Positions 53,192 through 63,605 are shown, numbered from the stretch's first letter. The stretch is 64,000 nucleotides of DNA from Flavobacterium sp. MDT1-60 (GCF_014844035.1 NZ_CP062159.1:3658001-3722000); one strand, 5' to 3'. Numbers and translations are program-made. Notes: generated from the sequence alone by a model not told the origin.

Positions 53192-55390
53192 TTAAACAAC
53201 TATAGATTCCTGATCAATCAGTAGTGAATGATCTAAACCATCATTAGATATAAAAGTATCATATTTTTCAAGTCCCTTAAAATCAATTTCAGTAGCTTCA
53301 CTTATACTTTTAATGCTGCATTGGTAATTTTTAAATTCTACCACCTTGTCTATGTCGAGTGCTTCTATATCCAATAGTAAACTTTCATCAAAATCGATAG
53401 CTCCGAGCAGTAGTTTTTGTGATAATTTAAAGGCTGTTGCTTTCAAATTATCTTCATCGTCCAGCCATACAATTATTTTAAAAAAATCCATAGGCGTTCT
53501 TACGCCTCTAAATATTCTGTCTGTTTTTTTATTAAAAATTGGTCCGTTAAAAACACTCATTTTAATTTCATCACTGTCAGTTTGTTTTTTAACTCCTTTT
53601 TCCAACACAGCTTTTTCAAGTTTTCCCCAAATTCCGGGTGCACGATTTAGTCCTGGGACCTGTGGACATGCGTTGGAATAAAAACACGTATAGATACCGT
53701 TTCGCAACTCATTTTCTTTTGAGGCAGGGATATTCCACTTAGCATCCTGATAACGACTCATATGTCCTCTGTCAAAATTAGAATGACCATAAAATTTATC
53801 ATCCAGCTGACACATCTTATCAATTCTCGCATCACGCAACCAATCATCGCTGCGGTCGCTATCATCTATGCGTAACGCAGGGTCTCCCGAAACATTAACT
53901 GCGCTAATCAAAGGCATTCTTCTCACAGCATTAAAAATGAGACTGTAATTAAAATACTTTAATACCATTGATTTATCTTTAAGCAAAGCTATTTCTTTTT
54001 CAATATCACCTCCAGATTGTGGCATTGGCAGAGGAACATCTTTGTCTTTTCCCAGAAAATCAGAAATATAGCCACGGCAGGAACTAAAATCAATACTATC
54101 TTCTTTACTTATTTTAGCTGCTTCCAGAAGTAATTCATTACTGGAACTATTTCCTTTTTGTGGTTCTATAGTTTTATTAGTAGCTATTCTTTTAGTTGAC
54201 AGACTGATATCTATACTATTTTCGCTGCTTAGAGCATCCACAGGGACGCTTATTATTATATTATTGCTAGTATTGGTTTCCATGATATTTTGTTTTTCGA
54301 TATTTTTTATTGGTCTGTCATTTAACAGTTTACCATTTATTGAGAATGTTAGAGTTTCTTTTTGGGGTAATTGTTCAATCGCCGTAATTATAGAATCATT
54401 TGGATTTTCTTCTTTCACATGCTTTAAAATCGTACTTATTCTTATCCCTTCATTTTTAAGCCAAACCACTTTAGTGATGTCAATTTTACCATCATATTCC
54501 GGGATTATGTTATCATGTCTATCCAGATAATACTTACCATCTTCAGTCATTCTGGCTATACTCTTATGGTGAAGCCCTACCACCTGCCATTGGTCATTAA
54601 ATACAGGACTGCCACTACTTCCCTGGGCTGTATCTGTTTCATAGTAAATTTTGATATCATCGATACCAACAAACAAATTTTCTCTAATCGATAATTGCTT
54701 GTAATCTCCTAAAGGATGATGAATAATATTAAGTTTCTCAACACCCACCTCTCCTATTTTACCTATAAGCCTGTCCAGATATAAATAACCAATATCTTCT
54801 AAGGAATATTCATTGTTTACATCCTTAGGTGCTAATCCTACAAAACAATAATCGAGTTCTTTGTTATTATAAAATTTAGAATTATCCATTTTAAATATAA
54901 CCGGATCAATAGGATGTCCTAAATTATCATATTCATAAAAAAAATGTGCTTCACTGCTTGTTGCCATATCCTTGTTTTGAAAAACATGCCAATTGGTAAG
55001 CATAAGTTCCTTAGACACCATAAAACCAGTAGCGAAACCTGTTCTTTTTCCATTTTCCTTAATCACTATCCGGGCTACCTTTCTTTTAGTAAGTGCAATT
55101 AGCTCAATAAAATTACTATACAAAGAATCATTATTTCCTATGGCCCTTTCATAAGCAAAATCTACAGGTTCAGCCGCTTTAGAAGCAATCATATCCTTCC
55201 TGTTCTCTTTTCTCTTTTGATTTTCCTCAGGAGTAACAGAAGGTATTGAGTTACCTACACCGGAGTTTTCACTATTACCAGTTGCTGTAGCAATTTCAAA
55301 ACTTTCATCAGGTCCTACAGACAAGCCCAACGTGTCTGTAACATCCTGATTAGTTTCTTTTTGTAATTGATTTTTAGATACTTTTAGCAT
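53192..55390 (-). CDS. Fused trypsin-like protease and DNA/RNA non-specific nuclease
   Basis: A 732-residue protein without a signal peptide. After a polar lead and an ERAIGNNDSLYSNFIEL segment comes a trypsin-like domain with an apparent triad H135 (LTNWHVF), D180 (NKELDYCF) and S259 (AQGSSGSPVF). A linker of about 150 residues leads to a beta-beta-alpha-metal nuclease domain of the EndoG/NucA type, with DRGHMSRYQDAKW near residue 540. Cytoplasmic protease-nuclease fusions are thought to act in stress or anti-phage cell death, where cleavage releases the nuclease; that role here is inference. It stands alone, with no immunity gene or sensor next to it. Confidence 0.85.
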   Translation of the reverse strand: MLKVSKNQLQKETNQDVTDTLGLSVGPDESFEIATATGNSENSGVGNSIPSVTPEENQKRKENRKDMIASKAAEPVDFAYERAIGNNDSLYSNFIELIALTKRKVARIVIKENGKRTGFATGFMVSKELMLTNWHVFQNKDMATSSEAHFFYEYDNLGHPIDPVIFKMDNSKFYNNKELDYCFVGLAPKDVNNEYSLEDIGYLYLDRLIGKIGEVGVEKLNIIHHPLGDYKQLSIRENLFVGIDDIKIYYETDTAQGSSGSPVFNDQWQVVGLHHKSIARMTEDGKYYLDRHDNIIPEYDGKIDITKVVWLKNEGIRISTILKHVKEENPNDSIITAIEQLPQKETLTFSINGKLLNDRPIKNIEKQNIMETNTSNNIIISVPVDALSSENSIDISLSTKRIATNKTIEPQKGNSSSNELLLEAAKISKEDSIDFSSCRGYISDFLGKDKDVPLPMPQSGGDIEKEIALLKDKSMVLKYFNYSLIFNAVRRMPLISAVNVSGDPALRIDDSDRSDDWLRDARIDKMCQLDDKFYGHSNFDRGHMSRYQDAKWNIPASKENELRNGIYTCFYSNACPQVPGLNRAPGIWGKLEKAVLEKGVKKQTDSDEIKMSVFNGPIFNKKTDRIFRGVRTPMDFFKIIVWLDDEDNLKATAFKLSQKLLLGAIDFDESLLLDIEALDIDKVVEFKNYQCSIKSISEATEIDFKGLEKYDTFISNDGLDHSLLIDQESIVV

Positions 55391-55723
<333 letters not shown>

Positions 55724-56683
55724 CTATTTGTAGGATTTAAAAAACTCATAGGCTCTTTTCTCTGCATAGGAATACATTGAATTACGCAAGGGAAAAGCAC
55801 AGTGCCCTCCATACTTAGGAGTTTCAAGGTAAACGTATGCACTGTCTTGAGCTATAGCTCTCGGGTAACATCTTTCACCTAAAAAAGGATCATCCAGAGA
55901 ATTAATGATTAAAACCGGAGTAGTAATATTTTTAAGGGAAAATTCCGGAGAAACACGCTGATAATAATCATCCCGGCTGGCAAAACCATGCAGCGGTGCT
56001 GTAAAATAATGATCGACTTCATCAAAAGAAGAAATGCTGTCAATTTGATCACGGTTTATAAAATCAGGAAATTGTGCAGCTTTATATTTCAGCTTTTTTT
56101 TAATATCAATTGTAAAATTCTTTAAATAGACCCTGTTAAAGCCTTGTTTAAGTATAGCAGCACTTGTTGCAATATGAGTCGGAACCGAAATAGAGACTCC
56201 TGCTTTTATACGCTCATCTATTTTTGTCCAGCCAAAATAATTCAGGAGCTGTACACCTCCCATTGAATATCCGATCAAATAGACTTCTTCGAATCCTTTT
56301 TTCAAAACAAACTGCACCACTTCATCCAAATCATCAACTGCACCATGATGATAAAGTCTTGGAAGGCGGTTCATTTCTCCTCCGCAGGTACGATTGTTCC
56401 ATGCGAAAACTGAAAAACTTTTCTGTTGAAAATAAGCCGCACAGCTATTATTGTAAGTTCTGCGGGAATCTCCTTCTAAACCGTGACATAAAATCACTGC
56501 TTTTTTAGGATCATCTATAATAAAATCAATATTGATAAAATCTCCGTCACTCAACTCATGCTTTTCTCTTGTATATCCCGGAACATCAAACTTTTTAAAC
56601 AAAGCAGCATAAATAGTAGAAATGTGCCTGTTCCGATGCATAATCGAAGGGAAATTATATTCTGATTGTTCAATTACTGGCAT
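55724..56683 (-). CDS. Alpha/beta hydrolase, YheT family
   Basis: A 319-residue hydrolase from the Met at 56683 (MPVIEQSEYNFPSIMHRNRHISTIY); the frame allows a start 48 bases upstream. The core has VILCHGLEGDS, NNRTCGGEMN, the nucleophile elbow GYSMGGVQLLNYFG and the final His in YGGHCAF. The Asp is in NSLDDPFLGE. These match YheT/EMB8-type hydrolases, whose natural substrates are unclear, though lipid or ester hydrolysis is expected. Transcribed alone. Confidence 0.88.
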   Translation of the reverse strand: MPVIEQSEYNFPSIMHRNRHISTIYAALFKKFDVPGYTREKHELSDGDFINIDFIIDDPKKAVILCHGLEGDSRRTYNNSCAAYFQQKSFSVFAWNNRTCGGEMNRLPRLYHHGAVDDLDEVVQFVLKKGFEEVYLIGYSMGGVQLLNYFGWTKIDERIKAGVSISVPTHIATSAAILKQGFNRVYLKNFTIDIKKKLKYKAAQFPDFINRDQIDSISSFDEVDHYFTAPLHGFASRDDYYQRVSPEFSLKNITTPVLIINSLDDPFLGERCYPRAIAQDSAYVYLETPKYGGHCAFPLRNSMYSYAEKRAYEFFKSYK

Positions 56684-56785
56684 GATAAGAAAAGTTTTTG
56701 GTGCGTTATACAAATCTAAGAAATCAATCAATATGTAATTTAAAACTGTCTTTTTATTTCAGCTCTAAAATCATTCTTCTACTAA

Positions 56786-56826
56786 ACTAAAAATCCTCCA
56801 TCAAATTATTGATTGAGGATTTTAGT
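56786..56826 (-). terminator. Terminator of msrA
   Basis: ACTAAAAATCCTC...ATCAA pairs with TTGATTGAGGATTTTAGT, about 16 pairs with one bulge. It lies 48 bases past the msrA stop and would also block readthrough into the hydrolase gene. Confidence 0.8.
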
Positions 56827-56873
56827 TGTGAGTGGTTTATCTGGCAAAACATTCATTTATTAAATATGAAAAT

Positions 56874-57365
56874 TTATAAGAAAGTGCCAAACCTTTCAAA
56901 ATGACATGTATATCCATTTGGATGTTTAATAAGATAGTCCTGATGATATTCTTCAGCTGGCCAAAATTTAGTAAAAGGCTCTAGTGTAGTAACAATTTTA
57001 CCCGACCATTTGCCTGACTGGTCGACAATGTTAATCACTTCATCTGCAATTTGTTTTTCCTCTTCATTTTGAATAAATATAGCTGATCTGTAACTTGATC
57101 CTCTATCATTTCCCTGTCTGTCTACAGTTGTTGGATCATGCATTCTGAAAAAGTAATCTAATAATTCTTTATAAGAGGTTTCGTTACTGTCATATGTAAT
57201 TTCGATGCCTTCAGCATGTCCCGGGTGATTCTCGTATGTTGGATTATCATTTTGACCACCAATGTAGCCAACCTCTGTGTCCCTTACTCCAGGGCGTACA
57301 CGAAAAAGGTCTTCCATTCCCCAAAAACATCCTCCGGCAATATAAGCTTTCTTCAAATTTTCCAT
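56874..57365 (-). CDS. msrA: Peptide methionine-S-sulfoxide reductase
   Basis: A 163-residue cytoplasmic MsrA. The catalytic motif [12 protein letters not shown] has the nucleophile at C13, and [49 protein letters not shown] and EEYHQDYL are standard. It reduces methionine-S-sulfoxide in oxidised proteins using thioredoxin. No MsrB domain is fused. The length is normal for the family and the start is unambiguous. Confidence 0.97.
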   Translation of the reverse strand: MENLKKAYIAGGCFWGMEDLFRVRPGVRDTEVGYIGGQNDNPTYENHPGHAEGIEITYDSNETSYKELLDYFFRMHDPTTVDRQGNDRGSSYRSAIFIQNEEEKQIADEVINIVDQSGKWSGKIVTTLEPFTKFWPAEEYHQDYLIKHPNGYTCHFERFGTFL

Positions 57366-57666
57366 AATTTAATATTTAAAAAATGCGGACTTGTCTGTCC
57401 TTGTATGCAATTGTAATTTATTACTATTTACTATCAAAGGTACTGGTTTTTATTTGCTATTTTAAGTAAGCGCATTAGTATTATACCAAAAATACCACAG
57501 AAGAATATAACTGCATTTACAGCTTATGAGGTCGAAATTGGTTCCATTGAGATTCCGATTGGTGCCAGTTATTAAGGAATATGTTTTTAAAATGCTTAAG
57601 AGTAATTAAAATTACTATGAAAGTTGACTACTACCCAAAATTGAAAAGAACCTGAAAATTCAGGAA
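57366..57666. other. Gap with a possible decayed reading frame
   Basis: About 300 bases. A short plus-strand frame ending at 57575 reads AFTAYEVEIGSIEIPIGASY, which looks like protein, but no start or extended frame is present. It may be a gene scrap. Otherwise nothing is seen. Confidence 0.35.
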
Positions 57667-57705
57667 TAAAAAAGAAGCCTCGAAAACTATTGTTTGCTTC
57701 TTTTT
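57667..57705 (-). terminator. Terminator overlapping the end of the lipoprotein gene
   Basis: AAAAAAGAAGC pairs with GCTTCTTTTTT around a 17-base loop. The distal arm lies within the last codons of the lipoprotein gene. A/T runs fit termination in either direction. Confidence 0.6.
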
Positions 57706-58091
57706 TCTTTTGCTAAAGCCTTAGCACCTAATTTAGTGGTATCTTTTTTAGTTTGAGATGAAATATCATAAACTGAACCGTCTTTCGCACTTGGCCCGGG
57801 ACCTGTTCCTGCACCCTTGGTGCTAGTACCCGGAGCGTTAGGTTTTCCTGGGGCTGAAATACTTCCTGCACCTGTTACGCCCTCAGATTCGGTTCCGGTT
57901 GCGCCGGTTGAATTTGTACCCGTAGTATTTGGACCATTATTTATATTTGTAGTATCTGCTGCGGCTGTATCAAGTGGAGTTTTTCTGGTGTCGATTTCAT
58001 CACTATATCCATCTTTATTATTCTTACATGAAAATAGTAATCCTGTTATCAGTATAACAAAAGCAATTTTTAATTTTAATAGCGTTTTCAT
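57687..58091 (-). CDS. Small Gly/Thr/Pro-rich lipoprotein
   Basis: A 134-residue protein with a lipobox (LLFSC, Cys about 22) and a low-complexity mature part rich in Gly, Thr, Ser and Pro (TGTNSTGATGTESEGVTGAG), ending in a basic helix KALAKEKRSKQ. Such proteins are common as disordered surface lipoproteins in Bacteroidota; the function is unknown. It is encoded divergently from the next lipoprotein. Confidence 0.7.
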   Translation of the reverse strand: MKTLLKLKIAFVILITGLLFSCKNNKDGYSDEIDTRKTPLDTAAADTTNINNGPNTTGTNSTGATGTESEGVTGAGSISAPGKPNAPGTSTKGAGTGPGPSAKDGSVYDISSQTKKDTTKLGAKALAKEKRSKQ

Positions 58092-58271
58092 AATATTATT
58101 TTTTTTTGATCCCTAATACTTCAAATTTAAAATTATGATGTTGTAAAATTTTATATAATTTTCATTATGTTTTATAAATCTCTGGATTTGGATCCTGCAA
58201 AATCTGAATGTTATTATGTAACAAAGCATCCTCATAAAGAACTAAATTTGGTCTCCTTAAAAAATACTGTT

Positions 58272-58754
58272 ATGAAAAATTATTTAATGCTTCTGCTTTC
58301 GATTTTCTTTTTTTCATGTCAACAAAAAGAAAATAATAAAACTTCTGTTCAATCTCCAGATTCAATTGTTCAAACGGAAAATAAAGTAGAGATAAAACAA
58401 AAGGAAGAGAACAAACAAATTGGTGACACTATCCATATGAATTTTAAAAATGAAAAAGGTTTATTTATAGCTGAAGGTTCTTTAGATTCTATTCATTCGA
58501 AAGTGTATCTCAAATTTAAAACTGAAGATTTAGGCGAGTTAAAAGGAAAAATTGTTCCGATCCCGGGTATAGGAAACATCCGTTTTAACCAAATTATTTT
58601 TCCCGATAAGTCCTCAGACGGGCCTTATGGAATGGACTTAAATATCGACCTCAAACAAAAAGGAAATTATATTATAGTAATTGGACACTCACTAATGGCT
58701 GACAATCCTTATTTTGGTAAATTCAGCGTAGAACTTGAGAATAAAAAAGAATAA
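58272..58754 (+). CDS. Small lipoprotein of unknown function
   Basis: A 160-residue protein from the ATG at 58272 (MKNYLMLLLSIFFFSC), which puts a lipobox Cys at 16; the longer frame from 58167 lacks a signal. A charged linker (TENKVEIKQKEENKQ) precedes a compact beta-rich domain with SLDSIHSKVYLKFKTEDLGELKG, GNIRFNQIIFPDKS and GNYIIVIGHSLMADNPYFGKFSVELE. No family was recognised. It converges on the TonB receptor gene with a 12-bp gap. Confidence 0.7.
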   Translation: MKNYLMLLLSIFFFSCQQKENNKTSVQSPDSIVQTENKVEIKQKEENKQIGDTIHMNFKNEKGLFIAEGSLDSIHSKVYLKFKTEDLGELKGKIVPIPGIGNIRFNQIIFPDKSSDGPYGMDLNIDLKQKGNYIIVIGHSLMADNPYFGKFSVELENKKE

Positions 58755-58766
58755 TTATACCTGCCA

Positions 58767-61142
58767 TTAATTACGATTGGCACTATTGGCTTGTCTAATT
58801 CCTTTTTGATCTGTCAGGTTAAAACGATAAACAAAACTTAGTCGGTAGCGCGCAGCGTTGGGAATACTGTTTTCAGTAAAATAATAATCTGTACCGGTTG
58901 TGGTACTTTTATTTTGGCGTAAGTTAAAAGCATTAGTAACATCAAATACAATTGTCGCCTTGTCTTTTAATAAGATCTTACTCAAGCCAAAATCCAATGA
59001 TTGCAATGCATTGTTTCTCGTTTGTGCATTTTGCTGTGCGCCACGAAAGTTATATCGACCCTGAAAACTAAATTTTGACGGCAATTTAATTTGCGTGCTT
59101 AAACGTCCTGTAAAAGTTTTTCCTTCGTAATCAAGGTCTTCTTCCTGATAACTTCCTTTTTGCGAAAAATGATAAAAATTCATTTCTATATTCACCTGTA
59201 GCCATTTTAGCGGATTGTATAGAGTCGAAAGTTCAACCCCACTGCGTATTTCATGCTGAATATTAATTGGCGTTGTATAAAATATATCATTCTCACGATA
59301 AGTAAAATCCTGAATGTAACCGCTTTCCCATTGATAATAAACAGAAGGATTTAAGGTTAGTTTTTTCCATGTTTTAAGAAAAGCCAGTTCAAAAACATCC
59401 GTATAAGAAGGATTAAGATCCGGATTGCCAATATATTGCGAATTTAAATCCGTCAGTTCATTAAAAGGATATAAGGCGTACAAAGATGGACGATTAATGC
59501 GCTTGCTATAATTTAACTGTAAAGTTGAAGCATCAAGCTTATAACTTAAATTTACCGTAGGAAACAGCTTTCCGTATTTTTTATCGTCATTATAAGTGTT
59601 TTTTATATCTGTGATAGAAATCCTTGTAAACTCGGTACGAAGGCCAGCCATATAATTAAACTTGCCCGCTTTGTTGCTAAATTGCGCATATGCACTCGAA
59701 ATAGTCTCGGTGTACTTAAGATCATTATCAATATTTTGGTAGATGAGCCAAATATTCTCTTGCTGCTGTTCAGCCAAAAATTCGCTGGAGACTCTACGAA
59801 TTTCTGTTTTAATTCCGAATTCAAATACCGAGACAGTATCAATTGGCTGAATAAAATCACTTTGTAAAAGCAAATCCTTGCTATTGCCTATTGAGCTTGT
59901 TCTAATACCGGGATAAACTGATTGATCCGGATATAAACGCTGTGTTGAAAGATTCCAGTTTTTATCGCTGTTCCACCAATCATACTGAGCATCTATAGTC
60001 CATTTTTTTGCCGGTTGTTTAAATGTCTGGGTATAATTAAACTCTAATTGGTTGTAATCTCGTTTCTCCCATGATTTTCCTTCTCTGGTCAAAATACTAT
60101 CCTGAGCGTTGTTAGCATTACTGTACTCGTAAAATAGATTTGTTTTATCATTATCGTTTGTAGCATTCTTTAAAAAAGCGGTAGTAATCGTGCGATGTTC
60201 ATCAATAAAATAATCAGCGCCAAGGTAAATCAATTTACCATCGTCATGGCGGTCTTCGTTCTGGACATGATTCAGAAAAGTTGTTGCACCATTATTAACT
60301 GTTGACTGATTCGTTGTGTATAAACCAACATAATCAGAAGAACGTATACTAAAATTTGAAAAGATGTTAATTTTATCTGATTTAAAGTTGATGCCTGGAT
60401 TAAGACGGCTATCATTTGGTGACCCCGCTACCAATCGTACCTGACCGCTAAAACCACTTTTTTTGTTTTTCTTTAAGATGATATTGATGATTCCTGCTGA
60501 TCCGGAAGCATCATATCTGGATGACGGATTCGTAATTACTTCTATACGCTCAATTTGGTCGGCAGCGATCTGGTCGAGGGCATTGCTTTGTGTTAAGCCA
60601 GATTGACGTCCGTTGATTAATACCAATACGCTGCTATTGCCACGGAGACTTATTGCACCTGTTGGGCTTACCGCTACGGATGGAACGCCATTTAGAACAT
60701 CATGAGCAGAACCATTCTGGGAAAGTACATCTTTGCCAACTTCAAAAACTTTTTTATCCAGTTTTAAGCTAACATTTGTTTTTTGTCCATTAATCTCTAC
60801 TGCATTCAATTGTACTGCATCGGTAGATAAACCAATAGTTCCTAATTCTATTTTTGGTTTACCCGAAATAATTTCTAATGGCTGACTATGATTTTGATAC
60901 CCAATAAAACTAAAGGTAATCGTCATTTTACCAGAAGGTAATGCTTCTAAACTAAAAGCCCCACGATCATCAGTAACACCAACCAGTATTGTTTTTAAGG
61001 CATTGTCTTTTACCGTCACGGTTACATAAGGCAATGTTTCTTTGCTAGTATTATCCTTCACTTTACCAGAAACAGTAGTTTGCTGAGCGTTGGCAAAAAG
61101 AGAACTAAATAAAATTAAAATACTGGTTGTTATGGCTTTCAT
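58767..61142 (-). CDS. TonB-dependent outer-membrane receptor (OMP_b-brl_3 type)
   Basis: A 791-residue outer-membrane receptor. A signal peptide (MKAITTSILILFSSLFANA) precedes a CarboxypepD_reg-like domain (VSGKVKDNTSKETLPYVTVTVKD), a plug (NGSAHDVLNGVPSVAVSPTGAISLRGNSSVLVLINGRQSGL; IERIEVITNPSSRYDASGSAGIINIIL) and a large barrel ending in RYRLSFVYRFNLTD. No SusD partner is adjacent, so it is not a classical SusC. It may take up a nutrient or act as a signalling receptor for the histidine kinase that diverges from it 124 bp away. Substrate unknown. Confidence 0.92.
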   Translation of the reverse strand: MKAITTSILILFSSLFANAQQTTVSGKVKDNTSKETLPYVTVTVKDNALKTILVGVTDDRGAFSLEALPSGKMTITFSFIGYQNHSQPLEIISGKPKIELGTIGLSTDAVQLNAVEINGQKTNVSLKLDKKVFEVGKDVLSQNGSAHDVLNGVPSVAVSPTGAISLRGNSSVLVLINGRQSGLTQSNALDQIAADQIERIEVITNPSSRYDASGSAGIINIILKKNKKSGFSGQVRLVAGSPNDSRLNPGINFKSDKINIFSNFSIRSSDYVGLYTTNQSTVNNGATTFLNHVQNEDRHDDGKLIYLGADYFIDEHRTITTAFLKNATNDNDKTNLFYEYSNANNAQDSILTREGKSWEKRDYNQLEFNYTQTFKQPAKKWTIDAQYDWWNSDKNWNLSTQRLYPDQSVYPGIRTSSIGNSKDLLLQSDFIQPIDTVSVFEFGIKTEIRRVSSEFLAEQQQENIWLIYQNIDNDLKYTETISSAYAQFSNKAGKFNYMAGLRTEFTRISITDIKNTYNDDKKYGKLFPTVNLSYKLDASTLQLNYSKRINRPSLYALYPFNELTDLNSQYIGNPDLNPSYTDVFELAFLKTWKKLTLNPSVYYQWESGYIQDFTYRENDIFYTTPINIQHEIRSGVELSTLYNPLKWLQVNIEMNFYHFSQKGSYQEEDLDYEGKTFTGRLSTQIKLPSKFSFQGRYNFRGAQQNAQTRNNALQSLDFGLSKILLKDKATIVFDVTNAFNLRQNKSTTTGTDYYFTENSIPNAARYRLSFVYRFNLTDQKGIRQANSANRN

Positions 61143-61266
61143 ATTATATGGTTTTATAGTACAAGATTACCTCATAAAATAAAATCGCGCCCTTTAAAAC
61201 ATTCCAATGGCTCTAACAGCTTTCAAAATGCATTTCTTTATTTGATATTTATTATACCTTTATCTT

Positions 61267-62913
61267 ATGTATCGCCTAACCTTTTTTATCGCTTTTTTGC
61301 TGCTATCGTTTACGTCCTGTAAACAATATACTGATTACGTAAAATCTGATGTAACGTATTATGTTGATGACGATCGTCCGCAAAATTATTTGGGACAATC
61401 TGAAGATGCTATTTTTAAAGTTCCAATAGAAGTAGAGTTGATAAAGCGCGAAAACAGCTCAGGACCATTAGGTTTGCAAGTAAGTGGTTTTGGTGCTTTT
61501 GATGTTTATTGGGATGGCGTTTTTATGGGAAACAACGGGCAAATGGCAAAATCTGGTCAGCCGGAAATACCTGGAACGGAAACAACATATTATCAAATAC
61601 CAGAAAAATTATCCAGTATCGGCAAACACATCGTTACAGTAGTTGGAACACAAACTGAATTTCGAGAAGCACGACGCAGTATCGACATCAAACTCGAAAG
61701 TTTTTTAAGATTGCATCGGGCACCGCTTATTGTCATGTCTTTTATGAATCTCATGGCGGGCGCTTTTCTCATTGCAGCCATTTATTACTTTTTTCTCTAT
61801 ATAAACAGTACACGAAAAGAAGCAACGGTTTTACTTTTCGGAATAATTTGTCTGCTTTTCTTCTGTTTGTTAATTATAGAGTATTTAAAGTTTTATGTTG
61901 ACATTCCGTATAACCAATTTTATACCCGTTTGCAAATCGTTGGCGCGTTGACTTTTGCAATTTCAATGCTCGTTCCGTGGTATTTTATGCTGCAGTTTGA
62001 ATTCGAAAAAAAGCGATTGTTTTTATCTCTGTTATTCATAAGCCTAATCGTAATTTATATTTATTATTACGGTCACTATGATATTACCGCGATCTATTTT
62101 AGTTATGCGATGTGTCTTGTTTCTCTTATTATCGCAACCAATGCAGCAATACGAAAAATCAAAGGCGGTCTAATTGTGGTTGTAGGTTTACTCATTAGTA
62201 TCGTGGTGAATCGCTATATTTTTTATGATTTTGGATTGTTTATCGCTTTTACAATCATTGTACTTTCCATGCTTTATCTGCACACCATTCGTGCAAAAGC
62301 AATCGAAGAAGCTCATAATGCATCATTATTACTTTCGTCAAGATTACAGTTAGAACTGATTAAGAAAAATATTCAGCCGCATTTTCTTCGAAATACATTA
62401 ACCTCGCTAATTGATTGGGTTGAAGAATCGCCACAGCAAGGCGTTGTGTTTATTCGTGCATTAGCAGATGAGTTTGATATTATGAATTCGATTGCGGAAG
62501 ATACGCTGATTCCCATTAGAGAAGAAATCGATTTGTGCAGAAAACACCTCGAAGTAATGTCTTTTCGTAAAGAAGTTTGTTATGAGTGGCAAGAAAAAAA
62601 CATTGATGAGAATGAAGAAATTCCGCCAGCGATTATTCATACTATTCTCGAAAACGGAATTACACACAGTTTACCGCCAAAAGAAGGCTGTATTACTTTC
62701 TGCTTGAGTTTTACCAAAGAGAAAAACCATAAGGAATATTCGCTCTTAACTATCGCACAAAACCGAAACAGAAAGAAAGAAGGCAGTAACGGTACCGGTT
62801 TTAAATACATCAAAGCCAGATTGAACGAAAGTTTCAGTGACAAGTGGCATTTTGATTCCCATCAAGTGGAAAAAGGCTGGCTGACAACTATTAAAATTTT
62901 TGATGAAAAATGA
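61267..62913 (+). CDS. Membrane sensor histidine kinase of the LytS/YesM type
   Basis: A 548-residue kinase. An N-terminal signal with a lipobox-like TSC precedes an exported sensor domain (about 30-150), then 6-7 membrane helices (about 155-360: APLIVMSFMNLMAGAFLIAAIYYFFL onward), and a His_kinase domain with the phospho-His in KKNIQPHFLRNTLTSLIDW (about 372). The HATPase part is short (IIHTILENGITHSLPPKEG; GTGFKYIKARLNE). It has the 7TMR-DISM-like plan. It overlaps the regulator gene by 4 bp, so both are translationally coupled. Confidence 0.92.
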   Translation: MYRLTFFIAFLLLSFTSCKQYTDYVKSDVTYYVDDDRPQNYLGQSEDAIFKVPIEVELIKRENSSGPLGLQVSGFGAFDVYWDGVFMGNNGQMAKSGQPEIPGTETTYYQIPEKLSSIGKHIVTVVGTQTEFREARRSIDIKLESFLRLHRAPLIVMSFMNLMAGAFLIAAIYYFFLYINSTRKEATVLLFGIICLLFFCLLIIEYLKFYVDIPYNQFYTRLQIVGALTFAISMLVPWYFMLQFEFEKKRLFLSLLFISLIVIYIYYYGHYDITAIYFSYAMCLVSLIIATNAAIRKIKGGLIVVVGLLISIVVNRYIFYDFGLFIAFTIIVLSMLYLHTIRAKAIEEAHNASLLLSSRLQLELIKKNIQPHFLRNTLTSLIDWVEESPQQGVVFIRALADEFDIMNSIAEDTLIPIREEIDLCRKHLEVMSFRKEVCYEWQEKNIDENEEIPPAIIHTILENGITHSLPPKEGCITFCLSFTKEKNHKEYSLLTIAQNRNRKKEGSNGTGFKYIKARLNESFSDKWHFDSHQVEKGWLTTIKIFDEK

Positions 62914-63605
62914 AGATTCTGATTATTGAAGATGAGGCCCGAATTGCCAAACGTATAGAAAGAATGACAAGAAATTTCTTTGACAAAGAGGTGCAGATTT
63001 TACTTTCTGATTCACTTGAAAATGGGCTCCTTACTATTGAACAACATCCTATCGATTTATTATTGCTGGATTTGAATTTAAACGGAGAAGATGGATTTGA
63101 TATTCTTCAAAGTGTTGTCGTTAAATCTTTTCAAACTATTATTATTTCAGCTTATACCGATAAGGCAATTAGTGCATTTAACTATGGAGTTCTGGATTTC
63201 GTACCTAAACCATTTGACGAAACCAGGCTGAGACAAGCCTTTACGCGCTTTACAACACCAGAAAAACAATCAAACGAAAATATTCAGTTTTTAGCAGTAA
63301 AAAAAGGGAAATCCATCAAACTAATAACGATTAAGGATATCAAATATATTAAAGGCGCCGGAATTTATACGGAACTGCACTTGTCAGATGGGCGTATGGA
63401 ACTGCATGATAAATCTTTAGAATCATTAGCAAAATTGCTTCCGCCTGTATTTGAACGAATACATAAATCCTATATTCTTTGCTGGAATGAGGCTGATAAG
63501 CTTGTTGTAGAAGCTGGCGGCAGATATAATATGTTACTTAAAAATGGTGAATTATTACCAGTAGGGCGTTCAAAATATAAGGAAATCAGGCATAAACTGA
63601 TTTAG
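62910..63605 (+). CDS. LytTR-family response regulator
   Basis: A 231-residue regulator. The receiver domain has IEDEARIAKR, the phospho-acceptor D54 in LLLLDLNLNGEDG, ISAYTDKA and FVPKPFD. The LytTR DNA-binding domain is at about 130-230 (FLAVKKGKSIKLITIKDIKYIKGAGIYTELHLSDGR; FERIHKSYILCWNE; LLPVGRSKYKEIRHKLI). It is partnered with the kinase by an ATGA overlap. The divergent TonB receptor is the nearest candidate target. Confidence 0.95.
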   Translation: MKILIIEDEARIAKRIERMTRNFFDKEVQILLSDSLENGLLTIEQHPIDLLLLDLNLNGEDGFDILQSVVVKSFQTIIISAYTDKAISAFNYGVLDFVPKPFDETRLRQAFTRFTTPEKQSNENIQFLAVKKGKSIKLITIKDIKYIKGAGIYTELHLSDGRMELHDKSLESLAKLLPPVFERIHKSYILCWNEADKLVVEAGGRYNMLLKNGELLPVGRSKYKEIRHKLI

